NCBI GenBank assembly: GCA_017979445.1
Contig: CM030714.1
Location: 682,001-746,000, forward strand
DNA: 64,000 bases
Source: Akebia trifoliata
Taxonomy: Eukaryota > Streptophyta > Magnoliopsida > Ranunculales > Lardizabalaceae
Direction of reading: 5' to 3'
Notes under the pieces: generated by a model
What the model was told of the DNA's origin: nothing
Databases searched by the model: none
What the model saw: the letters and a program-made list of their open reading frames with translations, nothing else
Made by a program: the position numbers and the translations under genes
Part shown: positions 22,700 through 35,456 of the stretch, one piece after another
How positions within the stretch are numbered: the first letter of the stretch is position 1
How the letters are laid out: each line of letters opens with the position of its first letter

Positions 22700-23400
22700 T
22701 ACATATACTCCTCACGACTTTAGACCCTGTGATTTTTCTATATTTTATGGTTGATTTGTTCTAAGGGCTTTAGATCAAAGTTTTACATGCATTTATGTGA
22801 TTTAGAATTCTAAAATCTCTATCAAATAGGTACCAAAGATAAAAAAGAAATAGCAAATAGTGTCATAAGGACCGATTAGTGTCTCAAGTTCAATTTTCTT
22901 ATAATTTTATTTTAATAATCTTTTAAATTATACCAAGTTATTGGAGATTGTTATGGGACAACAATGGTATGATGGTGCAAGCAATTAAAAATATTTATGC
23001 AATTATAGAATTGATTTGAAACCTTAATTCTAAGAATAAAATAAAAATAATTTAGATACATATTAATATTAATCAAGAATTTTTTGAAGTTCATTTGTTG
23101 AAGTTTTGAGAGATCGATAAAGTATCAAATGTTGATTGTACCACTTGAGTAATTCAATCGAAGTTATGAACATAGAATGACTGAATGCAATTAATGTTTG
23201 GATCAGACTAAAATTGAGATCGTGTAATTTTTGTCTCTAGAGATTCATTTTTCTAAGGAATCTTTATGAATATCTTTCATTTTCAATTGTACATTTGATG
23301 CTGGTACGTCGTTTAAGACTAGTATTTTCTTTCTCAGAAAAGTCTTTGGAGATTATTTGTCGCAAGTCTCTAGGGCTAATTATGTTTAGATAAAGAAAAA
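22700..23400. other. Repeat-like AT-rich DNA, no gene
   Basis: No coding frame of note. It could be decayed internal sequence of the adjacent LTR element, but no conserved retroelement motif is visible. Confidence 0.3.
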
Positions 23401-23404
23401 AAAG

Positions 23405-23560
23405 ATTAATGATGGAGTGACTTTAGTGGGGGACATTTTGGTGTGGTGTCGTGCACATGCCGTAGATGCGTTTCTTCAAGATAAGTGTAAAATGCATCTA
23501 TGGACATGTGTGCACCACCATGCAAGGTGTCCTCTCCTGAAGTCACTCTAGCATGAATAA
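23405..23560. mobile_element. MITE family C copy
   Basis: Left GATGGAGTGACTTTAGTGGG and GTGCACATGCCGTAGATGCG; right ATGCATCTATGGACATGTGT and GAAGTCACTCTAGCATGAAT. The arms are complementary. This is the family member outside the peptide array. Confidence 0.6.
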
Positions 23561-23929
23561 AAAAAAGAAGACAAATTTGAGGTCATGGAGGTTGGAATAT
23601 AGTCAAGCAAGTTGAACCCAAAATCGTATCACCTTTGGGGGTTTGTAAACATGGCCTTGTTGAATCGGAGGAAGATACGAGTTGACTCATCCAAGGGGCT
23701 GAGGCAGACGAGAAATCGGGTAACTTCATGAGTCAAACAAGCACCCGAGCTTAGTATCAGCTAAATTACTTGAACCTTGCTACCAAACGCCCTAATTGGT
23801 ATTTTATGAAATTTGAAGGGTAATCTTAGGCAATTTGAAAATTTTGTATTCTTCGTAAATTTAACAAAACATCAGGGAGGTTTTAGTCAATTTGCTCAAA
23901 AAGATATACATGGCTTCCTTTGGTAGAAA

Positions 23930-24481
23930 GAAGAGAGAGACAGAGATCGAAGCAACAAGAGAAGAAGAAGGAGAACGAGAGAATACAACCAGAGTTCGAA
24001 AAACTAAATAGTGGGTAAAAATCTTCAAATTTTCTGTAAATATTGATTCAGATTTTATATCTGTTTTGGTTAGAGGTTTTATTGGTGTTAGATAATTAGA
24101 TAGAAATCAAACCCTAAATCTACACAAAACAGACATCTTTGGCACTCTCACTCTGGCTTTGATTTATCCCCTTTTTAGGTATTTATAAGAGAGATAAAAG
24201 TTTCTAAGAATACGAAATAGCAAATATTGACTTTTAGCTGTTTGCTTTGTTTTTGTTTATTTTATTTTTCGATTTTTCTGTTCTAAAATGGGTTCTGTTT
24301 ATCAATCTCAAATTCTTATTATTTATATGTTATTGAGTGCTGGTTATATTTGGAAATTTAGGTTTTGTTGGAATTTTCTCCAGTTTTGAACTAATTTGAT
24401 TTTTTTTTTGTTATTTATTCTCACAGGGTCTCTTCTTCTCTATTGATAACTTCTGTTTAGCTGTGATTGCGTTTGACACGG
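23930..24481 (+). promoter_or_regulatory. TOP1: Likely 5' UTR exons upstream of TOP1
   Basis: A purine-rich stretch (AGAGAAGAAGAAGGAGAACG) ends in TAGTGG/GTAAAAA at 24014/24015. A second piece, 24427-24481, has a clear acceptor (TTATTCTCACAG) and donor (ACACGG/GTAATG). A third acceptor, TTTTGCAG, ends at 26917, 51 bases before the TOP1 ATG. Together they suggest a leader of two noncoding exons plus a 2.4 kb intron that later received LINE fragments. This is inferred from splice consensus only. Confidence 0.4.
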
Positions 24482-25003
24482 GTAATGCACACTAATAGCA
24501 CATCTCATTACATTTTGTTCTCTTTTCTACTATTGTGTATTTGTTTGTTTCCTCAAATGCTTGATTCTATCTAAACTTTTGTTAAATTTATGATATGGGT
24601 TGCTTATTATATGATGTGTTAATCTCTTTGTGCAAAACCCATCTGTCCAAATCTTTCAAAAAAATAATACAAAGGTGGTATAATATGTGTATGCAATAGA
24701 ACCAAAGAAAACTTCGTGTCATTCGTTTATGCTAATATGGTTATGACCATTATTTTGGGTAATCTAATCGTCAATGTGGAGTTCGGGCATTTGGGTACCT
24801 GCTTTATGCATGAGATCCAAAACTTTGAAACTCTTAATGGGTGTGTCTTACTCTAGATAAGTGGTTACGTTCTACAGACATGCATGTTCATAGCTAACCC
24901 CTCAAAAAACCTTAGTCGGAGTACATTGGTCTATTTATTTATTTTTGGCGTGAGGTGGTGGTGGATCTGCTTAAGTGCTTCTTTCAAACTTGTGCATTAA
25001 GAT

Positions 25004-25610
25004 TTTTTTTGATAAATAAACAATTTCATTCATAATAAAAAGGAGCTAAACCGGCTGAGATAGCCAGTCCAGTGGCAAAACAGTACACTCAAAGATCACT
25101 CTCTCACGATACTACAAACCCAACCCATCTACATATAAAATCTGCAAAACCCACCCCTTTAAGTTCCTCAAAAGATTTAGACCATGGGAAAATAATACCC
25201 AAAATGGCGCGATTAAACCCCATTGTGTCCAAATATTTCGCTTCAAATATCCTTCCATTCCGCTCCTTCCACAAACCCCAACAAATAGCACCATGGGTGA
25301 TACTCCTCAACGCCCTTTTCATCCCTTAGAAGGAGCTGCTCACTTACTGCCATGATTCAAATAAGACTCTCGTTGAAGTCGGTCAGCAAACCAAAACCCC
25401 GACAAGACCCAAGAAATGTGACCAAACCTCTTGAGCCACTCTACAATGAATTAACACATGATCTGCCAATTCCGCATCCCTCAAGCACATCATGCAACAA
25501 TTGGCTGTGCAAAGATCCCTCCTTATCAAGAAATCCATCATTTGAATTCTCCCCAATATTGTGCATTAAGAATTCACAGGTTGGCGTTAGATTTTTTAAA
25601 AGATAGAGTC
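25004..25610 (-). mobile_element. LINE 3' fragment (RT-associated zinc-binding region)
   Basis: The minus strand encodes CCMMCLRDAELADHVLIHC, then EVWSHFLG and, after a stop, [19 protein letters not shown]. These match the C-x2-C...H-x3-HC and W-x-WKERN-x-RIF motifs at the end of plant non-LTR retrotransposon proteins. Stops interrupt it. It lies upstream of TOP1, probably in a 5' UTR intron. Confidence 0.75.
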
Positions 25611-26214
25611 CTGTGTTGAAGTGATTTTTCTCAATATTTGAAGACCTCAGACCTTTTTCCTAATAAATATAATCCTTGCGCTCCTAGAATATTTTGCTAA
25701 GGTTTGGGGGTGGCAGATTTTTACACTGGCTACCAACCTGACGCAACCCTCCTCTTTTATTCAGGCTTGGGACTGGCAATGTGGTGTTAACGGTTCACTA
25801 CAGAGGCATAGTTATTAAAACGTTTGATTCCGTTGTTGAAACTTATATCCAGTTAAGAGACTTATAATAAGACTCAAATGAAATTCATCCATTCACAAGG
25901 GGTTTGGTTTTTGAACAATCCAATTAAATGCTTTTGTTTTGAGACTCTTAACATCTGCATTCTTGTTATATTGCATTTGAGCAAATTGTTGGTTAAAAAC
26001 TAATCTTATAATTGAATCGTTCAAAAATCAAAACTCTTGTTTGGGAAAGGATGAATTTCATTCCTGTTTTTTATAAGTAAAGTTTAATCACAACAATCGT
26101 TGAAAAAACCAACCAAAATGGATTTCAAGAACCTAAGTAATTGCTAAGCTGAAAAATCAACATTACATGGCAATTTTTTTATATATATACATGGGTATTC
26201 AGCACGTGCCTTGT

Positions 26215-26290
26215 GTACTTGGCCTTTTAAAGTGCCAGGGTGGTAGCCAACAGGGGGTGAAGTGATTCGAACTCAGGACCTCTGCTTCCT
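26215..26290 (-). mobile_element. SINE-like fragment
   Basis: Contains GATTCGAACTCAGGACCTC, whose reverse complement resembles a Pol III B box (GAGTTCGAATCA). Neighbouring words GGCCTTTTAAAGTGCCAGGG match the element at 49730-49925. Confidence 0.45.
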
Positions 26291-26325
26291 TTACATGGAA
26301 ATATTATAAACCCACTCTCCATGAC

Positions 26326-26625
26326 CTAGAATATCCTCCTTAAACTCTTTGAAGCTTTTACACTAGAAGAAGAGAAGACCCAAGACCCAAAATCGTGATA
26401 TGATGATATTCTGAGTAGATTGAGCCTGATTCTAAAAAATCTGAGCATTTCTTTCCTTCCAAATATCCATTGTATGGCAAATAGGATCAAGCTCCAAATG
26501 ACCCTTTTGGCAGCAACACATGATCTCCCCCCAAAACAACCAACTCTCTGACAATGAACCAAGGGATAGAAGGAAGCATTGCACAATACAAAGAGAGAAG
26601 AAATATAACCATATCTCACTACCCA
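26326..26625 (-). mobile_element. LINE 3' fragment
   Basis: The minus strand reads WGEIMCCCQKGHLELDPICH and IWKERNAQIF, the WKERN motif of plant LINE proteins. A frame change then leads to RLNLLRISSYHDFGSWVFSS. It is short and broken, upstream of TOP1. Confidence 0.65.
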
Positions 26626-26968
26626 TTATTCAATGTATGATAAAACAATATATAGATGCATATGCTTTGCACATCAGGCAACAATTTGCATGGGAAAACC
26701 TCTCATGATGATATTGTCGATAGTAAGATTTTTTCTAGAAACCTCCAACCACACAAAGAAACTTTGCGTCTTGGTCAGCTTAAGTTTTTTATTCAATTAG
26801 TACAAGTAAACTTCTGTTTTTTTTACAATTTCAATTTATCCGGATGAATTTGGAGTTGGTTGAACTTTGTAATTTTTTACCTTTATGTGATGGGTTTCAC
26901 AAATTTACATTTTGCAGAGCATTATATGACACAGTGATTTACATGCCAACATACTGCACTGAGGGATA

Positions 26969-29900
26969 ATGGCTGTTGATACCTGTGTCAAACCAAAATT
27001 CTTTGATGATGGTGATGACGATGATGAACCCATTGTTTTCAAAAGGAATAAGACCATTTCTAAGCAAAATCAGTTGAACTCAGAAATAAAGAAGCCATCC
27101 TCTCAAAATGATGGATTGTCAGGGAGGCACCCTCGTGATGCAGTTTCTCCAAATGGTCAAAACACAAGTTCACATAAAAGAAAGGTGGTTTCATCTACAA
27201 AGGCATCGACAACAAAGTTTACTATAGGAAATTTAAAGGAATCAACTTCAATAGCTGATAAGTCAAAGCATTCATCAGGAAAAAGTGCAGGAGTCAATGA
27301 TGCGGGAAAGAAGCTTTTGAATAAGCCTCCTATTAAACCAAATGTTGATTCTGAGGATTCTGATGACGATAAACCCTTGAGTTATAGACTCCCCATAGCT
27401 TCTACAACATTGCCAAAGAGCAACTCTCCCCGTGTTTCAAAGGGGCTTAGTTCACCTGATCCTAGCTCATCGGTTTCAGAGAAGGCTAAGGTCAACATTA
27501 AGAAATCTTCTGAAGATTCAGAAGATGAGATTCCTATATCATCAAGGTTCAAATTGAAGTCTTGTGGGCCATCATCTGTTAAGAAGTATGATTCTGATGA
27601 AGAGAAACCTTTGGCTTCTAAAATTCTGCAGAATGGTTCCAACAAGAGGGATAGCGAACTTGTGAAGTCCCATAAAGTTTTGAATAAGAGACCTCTAAGT
27701 GATGTCAGTACCTCAGTTCAATCTGCAGTTAAAAAGCCAAAACTTTCGGATGCGTCGGTTAGTGTGAAAGTTAAGCAAACATCTGTGAAAGCAGAATCAA
27801 AGACAGATGATGATGATGATTATGTTCCTATTGGCCAGAGAATGAAGAAACTAACTGTACCAGATAATAAGTCCCAATCTGCGAAGAAAGAAACGCTGAA
27901 AGTTGTTTCTTCGTCATTGAAGAAAACTTCGACATTTAAGAAAACAACCAAGAAGTCAAAGAAAGTGATGAAGAATTCTAAGTACTCCAAATCAACAAAA
28001 GTGCCACCCGGCTCTGGTGAAGGGCAGAAATGGACTACTTTGGTGCACAGTGGTGTTATTTTCCCTCCTCCATACAAGCCTCATGGAGTGAAGATGCTCT
28101 ACAATGGACAACCAGTCCAATTGACTCCTGAACAAGAGGAGGTGGGTCTCAAGATTTCAGTAGTGTTGTCTTAACTTTTCTTTTCTTTTTCATTCCTGCA
28201 TTACTTGCAACATGATCATGTTCCAATAGGAGTGGCAGTATTGTTTCATTGGAATTATGAGGTTATCTAACCCTTTTATCTGTTCCACTTCTCTTAAATG
28301 CAGGTTGCGACGATGTTTGCAGTGATGAAAGATACTGACTATGCAACCAAGCCGAAATTTATTGAAAATTTCATGACTGATTGGAGACCGATACTTGGGA
28401 AAAATCATGTAATTAAGAAATTTGAGCTCTGTGATTTCACCCCAATCTATGAATGGCATCAAAGGGAGAAGGAGAAGAAAAAACAAATGAGTACAGAAGT
28501 AAGTTATTGTGCATTTAATTAGTTCTGATACACATGCAAGCACATTTCTCTATCCAAAAAAAAATCTTAAAACTATGACCTTGTTAATCAGTGATGTAAA
28601 ATACGAAATAATTATTTTATTTTCTTTGTCTTTGCACTTTAAGATACTGATTCCCATTTAATTCTCAACGTGGATGTTTTTTTAATAGTGAAGCTATTAT
28701 GTCATGTTTGCCTCTTCAAAAGTGGATTTTGGTCCATATTGGTATTCAGTTTCAAGATTTTTTAACCAAACAGTCATGGTTCATGCAGGAGAAGAAGGCC
28801 GTAAAAGAAGAAAAATTGAAGCAAGAGGAGAAATACATGTGGGCTATTGTTGATGGTGTCAAAGAGAAGGTTACCTTTGACTTTTGTTTATATATCGTGC
28901 GGTGTTTTATGCTGTTAAATATTTTGGGTGTTTAATAGATTTGCTGCTATGAGTATCTCTGTATTCTTAGTAGGTGTTCCCTTGGCATTTAACTAACCCC
29001 CCCTCCCCCCATTGTGCTGCAAGTTTTAATGTTTGTTCCAAAAGCTTTCAACAGATTCTTGTAGAAGCTCTTTCATTTATAATATCAAAGCTGAAAAGGT
29101 TTTCATTTTTAACATTAGGAAGTCCTGCCGTCGCTTTTTAAATGATTAATATAATCTCTGCTATTTGGGTTTTCATGGATGAAGATCCCTGGACTTGGCA
29201 GCATCATGAGACCATGCACAAGGGGTGAGTATCTCAAATGGGTGGAAGCCTAGTGGGTCACATACCTTATGTGTTGACACATAGATATCAGGAGGTCTTT
29301 ATCTGCAATAAGGCTTGAACTGAACTAGCTTTCCTTGAGCTACACTAGGACCACAAATCTCTAGGGTAAGGTTTTGAGGAGGATGATGAACACTAGTATC
29401 TCAAACTTGTCAACTTCATTGGCTGGTTAGTGGTCGATGGAGTTAGTGATTACAACAGAAGTTTGTTATTTTGTTAGTTTGCATGTTGTTTTTTTTTCTT
29501 TTTTTTTTTTGAGTTCAGATGCTTAAGAAAATGCTTCAGTGTCCAACTTAGATTTCCCATTGTCATTCAACCGTCCAGACTATTCATGGGAAGGCACGCT
29601 CACATCACTTTTCCAGCATACTGGTTTGAGGGAAATTAGGTTTTGACAGTCTCTCTAATTTTCAAAGTTAATTGTGAAATTAATGTTACCTTGCAATGCC
29701 TGCCCTTTTGTGAGTTTAGCAATTTCAGTTTTGCTGAATTGGCATTTTAGCTGAAATTTTGTGTTGTTTTTTCATGTTTTTATAGATTTGTATTTTCTCA
29801 TCATTCTCTGATTATTATTTTTTATTTCTTTTTTAAAATCATAATGTCAATCTCAGGTCGGAAACTTCAGAGTTGAACCTCCTGGGCTGTTCCGTGGTCG

Positions 29901-32774
29901 TGGGGAGCATCCCAAGGTATAATGACAAGTTGTCTACAAATGATAGATAATTAGTAAGCCCATGATAAAATGCTTACGTATTTGATGGCTAAGCATTTGC
30001 CTTACTGTAGAGAGTTTACTTATTTATTTTCTATTGATTTTTTAATGTTGTCAGATGGGAAAGCTGAAAAGACGCATTCGCCCAAGAGATATAACAATAA
30101 ATATCGGAAAAGATGCCCCAATTCCAGAGTGTCCGATCCCCGGTGAAAGGTTCTGTATCCCAACTTCCACAGAGAATGCATGCACTCATTATCTGTTTGA
30201 GATGGAAAATAAGATTTAAGGCTATTCTTTTGGTTCTTTTGCAGATGGAAAGAAGTAAAGCACGACAATACCGTTACATGGTTAGCATTTTGGAATGACC
30301 CAATCAATCCAAAAGAATTCAAGTATGTCTTCTTGGCAGCTAGCAGTTCTTTGAAAGGGCAAAGTGACAAGGAAAAATATGAGAAGGCTAGGCTACTGAA
30401 GGTAAACTGTCAATTTGGTTCCATTTATTAACTTTTATTAACTTGTGATGGGTTGTTCTTGAGTATTGTTTATCCACATATTTGGTGGTTATCCAATGCA
30501 TCTAATAGCTGTCATCCTCTGATTTGAATGCAGGACTACATACATAATATTAGAGCAAATTACACAAAGGATTTCGTGAGTAAAGATATTTCCAAGCGGC
30601 AAATAGCAGTCGCTACTTACCTTATTGATAAGTTAGCTCTCAGGGCCGGTAATGAAAAGGTAACATGTAGGGATATATAGTTTATAGTTTTGTTTAAACT
30701 CTATTATTTCACCTTTTTAATAGTATAAGTTGGCCATTCAGCTATTCAGCCAAAGCATAGTGTTTGTTTGCACCATTTATTTAATAAGTTATCTAGGTGT
30801 TCTTTAAATTGATTTTCCTTTTTTTTTTTTCAGGATGATGATGAGGCTGATACAGTTGGTTGTTGCACACTGAAAGTGGAAAATGTCTCATTAGTTCCTC
30901 CAAATCAGTTGCAGGTAGAGTGCAGATCTACATCCAGATAATTTCTCTCTTGTTAGGCAAAAGTATTGGTGTTAATAGATAATTCTCACTCTTTAGTTAT
31001 CATTTTAATGGCAACATATGTTTCTAACATATACTTGGGAAAAAAAAATATGTTTCTAACATTTACACGTTGTCCAGTTTGATTTCCTTGGTAAAGATTC
31101 CATTAGATACTTCAACACTGTCGAAGTTGAGCTTCCCGTGTATAAAGCAATAGGACTATTCAAATCTGGTGAGTGTATGGCCCTTGTTAACAGCTTATCT
31201 GTTTTCTGGCATAGATTGGTGCACGTTAATATGTCCTCTTTATTTTTTTCAGGAAAAAAAGATGGTGAAGATCTTTTTGACAAGTTGGATACAAATAAAC
31301 TGAATGCTCATCTGAAGGAACTCATGCCTGGCCTCACAGCAAAAGTTTTTCGTACATACAATGCATCTATCACTTTGGATGGAATGGTAAGATATCTTTC
31401 ATTTGGATAGGGAATATAATTCTCAATAATTTGTGAGGAATCTCCATTTTGTTGTGTGGGTCTTGTTGCAGAGGAAAAAGAATTTGCTTTGTCTGTTCTT
31501 GTGGATTCTTGACCCTTCTGTTTTCATTCTCCTGTTCTCTCCCAAGGTTTAAAATCTTGTTTTGAGGGAATTTTCGGGCAGGAGAAAGACCAAAACATTG
31601 AATGTTTTGTTCCAGTTTTGACCAAATCAAAGATTTTCTTCTGAACCATGTTATCTCCTATTGTTTTCTTTTATTTGCTTGAAACATTTGTACTATTCTG
31701 AGTGCTGTTCTGCTTGCAGTTGAGTAACGAAACAAAGGCTGGTGACGTTGCCGAGAAAATCGTCATTTATCAGCATGCAAACAAGGAGGTAATGATAGTT
31801 TCGTTGTTGTTATCGTGTTGTCCTTTTTTACCTAATCTCTGGACCCATTTTTTTGGTTTGCTTAATGGTCTTTACTTTTGTAATTTTACAGGTTGCAATT
31901 ATATGCAACCATCAACGTAGTGTCTCAAAATCCCACACTGCACAAATGTCAAGGTTGAGTGAGAAGATGGACGAGTTGAAGGTAACACTTTTCTACACTT
32001 TGTACATGTAATTGATTCTGCCAATCACATAAGTGATACAGATGATACCCATAAGTGTATGCTTTATATCCGCACCCAGGAGAGATCCTAACCACCTAAG
32101 CTATTGTAACCATTAACTTAAAATTTAATATATCTAACAGCTTGATGAAGGCTGTAAATGTTAGGTTCAACAATTTACTTTAGATTTTTTTTTCTTCATG
32201 GTTTGAGTAGGCTGTGGTGGATGAACTGAAAACGGATTTGACAAGGGCAAAGAAAGGGAAACCTCCATTGAAGGATGCTGATGGAAAGCAAAAAAAGAAC
32301 TTGGCTCCTGAAGCGTAAGAAGACTTTGTGACCCCTCTTGGAACCCATTGTATGGTTTGTAATAATTTTACAATTAATTCAATCTGCAGATTGGAGAGGA
32401 AGATTGCTCAGACAAATGCAAAGATTGAGAAAATGGAGAGGGATATGAGGACTAAAGAGGATCTGAAAACTGTGGCATTGGGCACATCAAAGATAAACTA
32501 TCTCGATCCTAGGATATCAGTTGCTTGGTGCAAGCGTCATGAAGTTCCCATTGAGAAGGTAACCATTATCTTCTGTTGCAAGCAACTCTTTTCTCTATCA
32601 ATGTGTCAAAAATCTTATCTTGATAATTGCATCTATTTGACTAGATAGCGATAGAAGCGCCACTATACCCAAAATAGTTCTTATTATGTCCAATATTTGT
32701 GGCAGATATTCAATAAGTCTCTTCTGGCAAAGTTTGCATGGGCAATGGATGTTGATCCCAGCTTCAGATTCTGA
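26969..32774 (+). CDS. TOP1: DNA topoisomerase I (type IB), 15 coding exons, 897 aa
   Basis: Nuclear type IB topoisomerase relaxes supercoils by transient single-strand breaks during transcription and replication. Exons: 26969-28141, 28304-28498, 28789-28869, 29857-29916, 30055-30149, 30245-30401, 30534-30659, 30834-30914, 31078-31168, 31253-31386, 31720-31788, 31892-31981, 32211-32314, 32390-32558, 32706-32774. All introns fit GT-AG and phases join without a stop. Exon 1 encodes a charged Ser/Lys-rich N-terminus with repeated acidic motifs ([38 protein letters not shown]), then [20 protein letters not shown], where the core begins. The core includes [19 protein letters not shown] and [20 protein letters not shown] coiled linker precedes the C-terminal [10 protein letters not shown], where Tyr856 is the nucleophile. 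The protein ends DVDPSFRF. The length is close to the roughly 910 aa of Arabidopsis TOP1. TAA precedes the start in frame. Confidence 0.93.
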
Positions 32775-33845
32775 CATTGCAGTAACTATGCTTACCCATG
32801 ATTTCGCCCAAAGCAGGTCATATCTTTCCCCTCCATATAATTTTTTTTAATTTCTTATTTTCAAGCGGAAATTTCAATGTTGTATCTGCAACTATCTTAA
32901 TAGTAGGTTGAGAATGCTCGGTTGCCACTTTTTTTTTTTTTCTTCTTTCTAATCTGTTCCAAGGCAGTAAGTAGCCTTGCAAAAGATGATTGTTTAAACA
33001 ATTTCAAAAAATGTGTTAATAACATTTTAGATGATTAAAGACATTGAGAATGTTTGAGCACAAAAGCGAACTCTGTGTTTATGCATTCATCCAGCTGTAC
33101 CAATTTTGCAAAATTCACCTTGGGTTTCTGATTATTTTTTTTTTTAATTATTTATATTGGGGCATGTATTTTAAGGTACTAAGCTGGTCTTGTACTGATT
33201 TGGGTTGTTAATTCATCATATTGTGATCTACTTTTTTTAATTAATTAATCCTGCTAAGTAGATTTTTGATAAATTATAATTGCTCCAATAACCATAAACA
33301 CCAAATCTCTGGACTTTTTTCATTTTTTTGGTGTGGGTTGGGGATAAGAAGGCCACCTAGCAGGAAAAGTTGGAAAAAGATTTAAGAATGTCTAAGGGAA
33401 GAAATCATACATTAAGGAAAGAAATCAAAGCATGGTTTGGTCGAAGTAAATGCTGATGGTAAGGGTTTAAAATAATATAAAGGGAAGAAATCAAAACATG
33501 GTCAAAGTAAACTTCGATGACATAATCTAAAATAAAATAATCTTTAGGAGGAAAGTAATGGGTTGGTTTCTGTAAGTTTTCTTTGCCTGCCATTATTCTC
33601 AATGAGTAAATCATGTTTGTTCCTTTGGGCTAAGATTCATAATGTCTTTTAGTTGCATCCATTTTTGTAGATTTTGTATTTAAGTAGAGAGTAAATTGTC
33701 TTTTAAGGATTTTAAGGTTCTTTCTTTTTAAGCTCTCCCTCTCCACAACCTAAAGTAGCGAGGATTTAGAATTCTAAGGAAATAAAAATTTTCTTTGAAG
33801 ATTTTGTATTTAGATGAGAGAGTTCATGATATAGGGGATGGTCTT
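32775..33845. other. TOP1 3' UTR and intergenic DNA
   Basis: AT-rich sequence with poly-T runs; no gene is seen. GGAAAGAAATCAAAGCATGG and GGGAAGAAATCAAAACATGG near 33417 and 33482 form a short direct repeat. Confidence 0.4.
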
Positions 33846-33849
33846 TTTT

Positions 33850-34130
33850 ATTTGATCAGATAAAATCTTTTTCTTGGGCAATTTGGAAAGAGCAGAACAA
33901 TAGATGCTTTGTAGATAAAGGGGTAGAAGAGTCAGAGGTGGTCTTATTGGTGCTCTCATGTCTTCTCTTTTGACGTAAGGCTTTTGTGGAGTTCATGGGT
34001 GTTTTCTTTGCGGATTTTGTTACTCAGGGCCAGGTTTGTAGTATCGCTTGTTCTTAAATTCCTCCTATGTACCTTTCTAGTTGGTCTCCTCGACCACTTT
34101 ATTAATAAATATTGTTATCTATCAAAAAAC
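33850..34130 (+). mobile_element. LINE 3' fragment
   Basis: The plus strand encodes SWAIWKEQNNRCF, the WKERN-type motif. It ends with TTATTAATAAATATTGTTAT and ATCAAAAAACAG, like other plant LINE tails. It lies downstream of TOP1. Confidence 0.6.
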
Positions 34131-35456
34131 AGAAAAAGATCTTTTAATTTAACACAAGAAAAATACAGGATGGCTTCTATAATGTGAACTAGAAATATGA
34201 ATTTCTAGTCGTCTCAAGCAACGGAGATTCAACATAATACCACCGTGTAACAAATGAAACTTGCACGACCAAAATAGGAATTAGATGAGTTCAAGCGGAC
34301 GTCATGTTCACTTTATTGGGATGTTGAATAGAAACATGAAATGATACAACTTGTTCATTATTCCCTAACAGTCACAATTGCCAACAAACGATCCATGGAG
34401 TAATCTTTAGAAAAATCAATAGGATTTATACCTCACAACTGTAATTGGAGTGGGATCCACCTTTGTGTTTTACTATATAAATTTTTATAAAGAGAAAAAT
34501 AAATAAATATATTTTTAGCCAGCTATCAATCCAAGGACATTGGAGTCCCCTTGAATTCTAAAACTATGGTTCAAATGGTCTAATCCTGTTACCCAATTTG
34601 TTTCTATTAGTCCGAACTATGAGCTGGTATAAGGCGAACCAGTTTGTGGTATGATTCATAAAATCAAGCGAACCATAAACCCATCAAATTTGGTTCGACC
34701 AACCAAAGCATCAGGTTCAGCAAAGCCAACAATTTGGTTAGTAGGTTCGGTAAGCCAAACCACTTCATTATATATATTTTTTTTCATAAAATTTGAGTTA
34801 TTTTATTAATTTATTTTTATTTAATTTATAATTTTTTAACATTATAATCAAAGAAATCAAACCAAACCACGTATATAAGCGGATTTAAGAAATCAAAGTG
34901 AACTTTCATTCTAGAGTGGCGAACCATGGACCCCAAATTCAAACCGAGCGAACCATGTAACAAAAATTCAGCCTATAAGCACTTGAGCCGCACATTTGAG
35001 CTACTCCACCTTTCCTGTTCCATCAGTTCTTTGTCGCATATATTAAAGGCCGGATCTAGATTTGATAGTCTGGTCCAAATTGACCCGTCCAAAAGGAAAA
35101 TTTTATATTACTAAACACAAATAACAGTGACAAGCCCGACCCGAAAGAGCCAGTGAAGATTAAAGTAAGAACATAAAAAATAAAAATAAAAAATTATCCA
35201 AAAATCCATTTTTATTTCTTTTCTTCCAAATCTCAAAAAAGGTAGAATAATTAAGAAATGTAAATTTTTCTCATTAAAGTTTATTTATTTTTTAAGCTTC
35301 CTTTGGACTGGCCTCTTCATTGATCCGGTCGGGTTCAGTTTTAGTTCGACCTGTTCATCTTGATGGATTGTCATGTTCTCAAAATTGGCTCAGCCTATTG
35401 TAATAATAAAATTACGATCAGAACTATTTTGATATATTTTCATCAAATTAAAGTAA
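34131..35456. other. Intergenic AT-rich DNA, no gene
   Basis: The stretch 34560-34990 has many GGTTCG and CGAACCA words (GGTTCGACCAACCAA, GCGAACCATG) typical of non-autonomous transposon subterminal repeats. No gene is seen. Confidence 0.35.

Noticed and set aside
27382..28077. Two minus-strand frames of 85-87 codons
   Set aside because: Antisense shadows of TOP1 exon 1.
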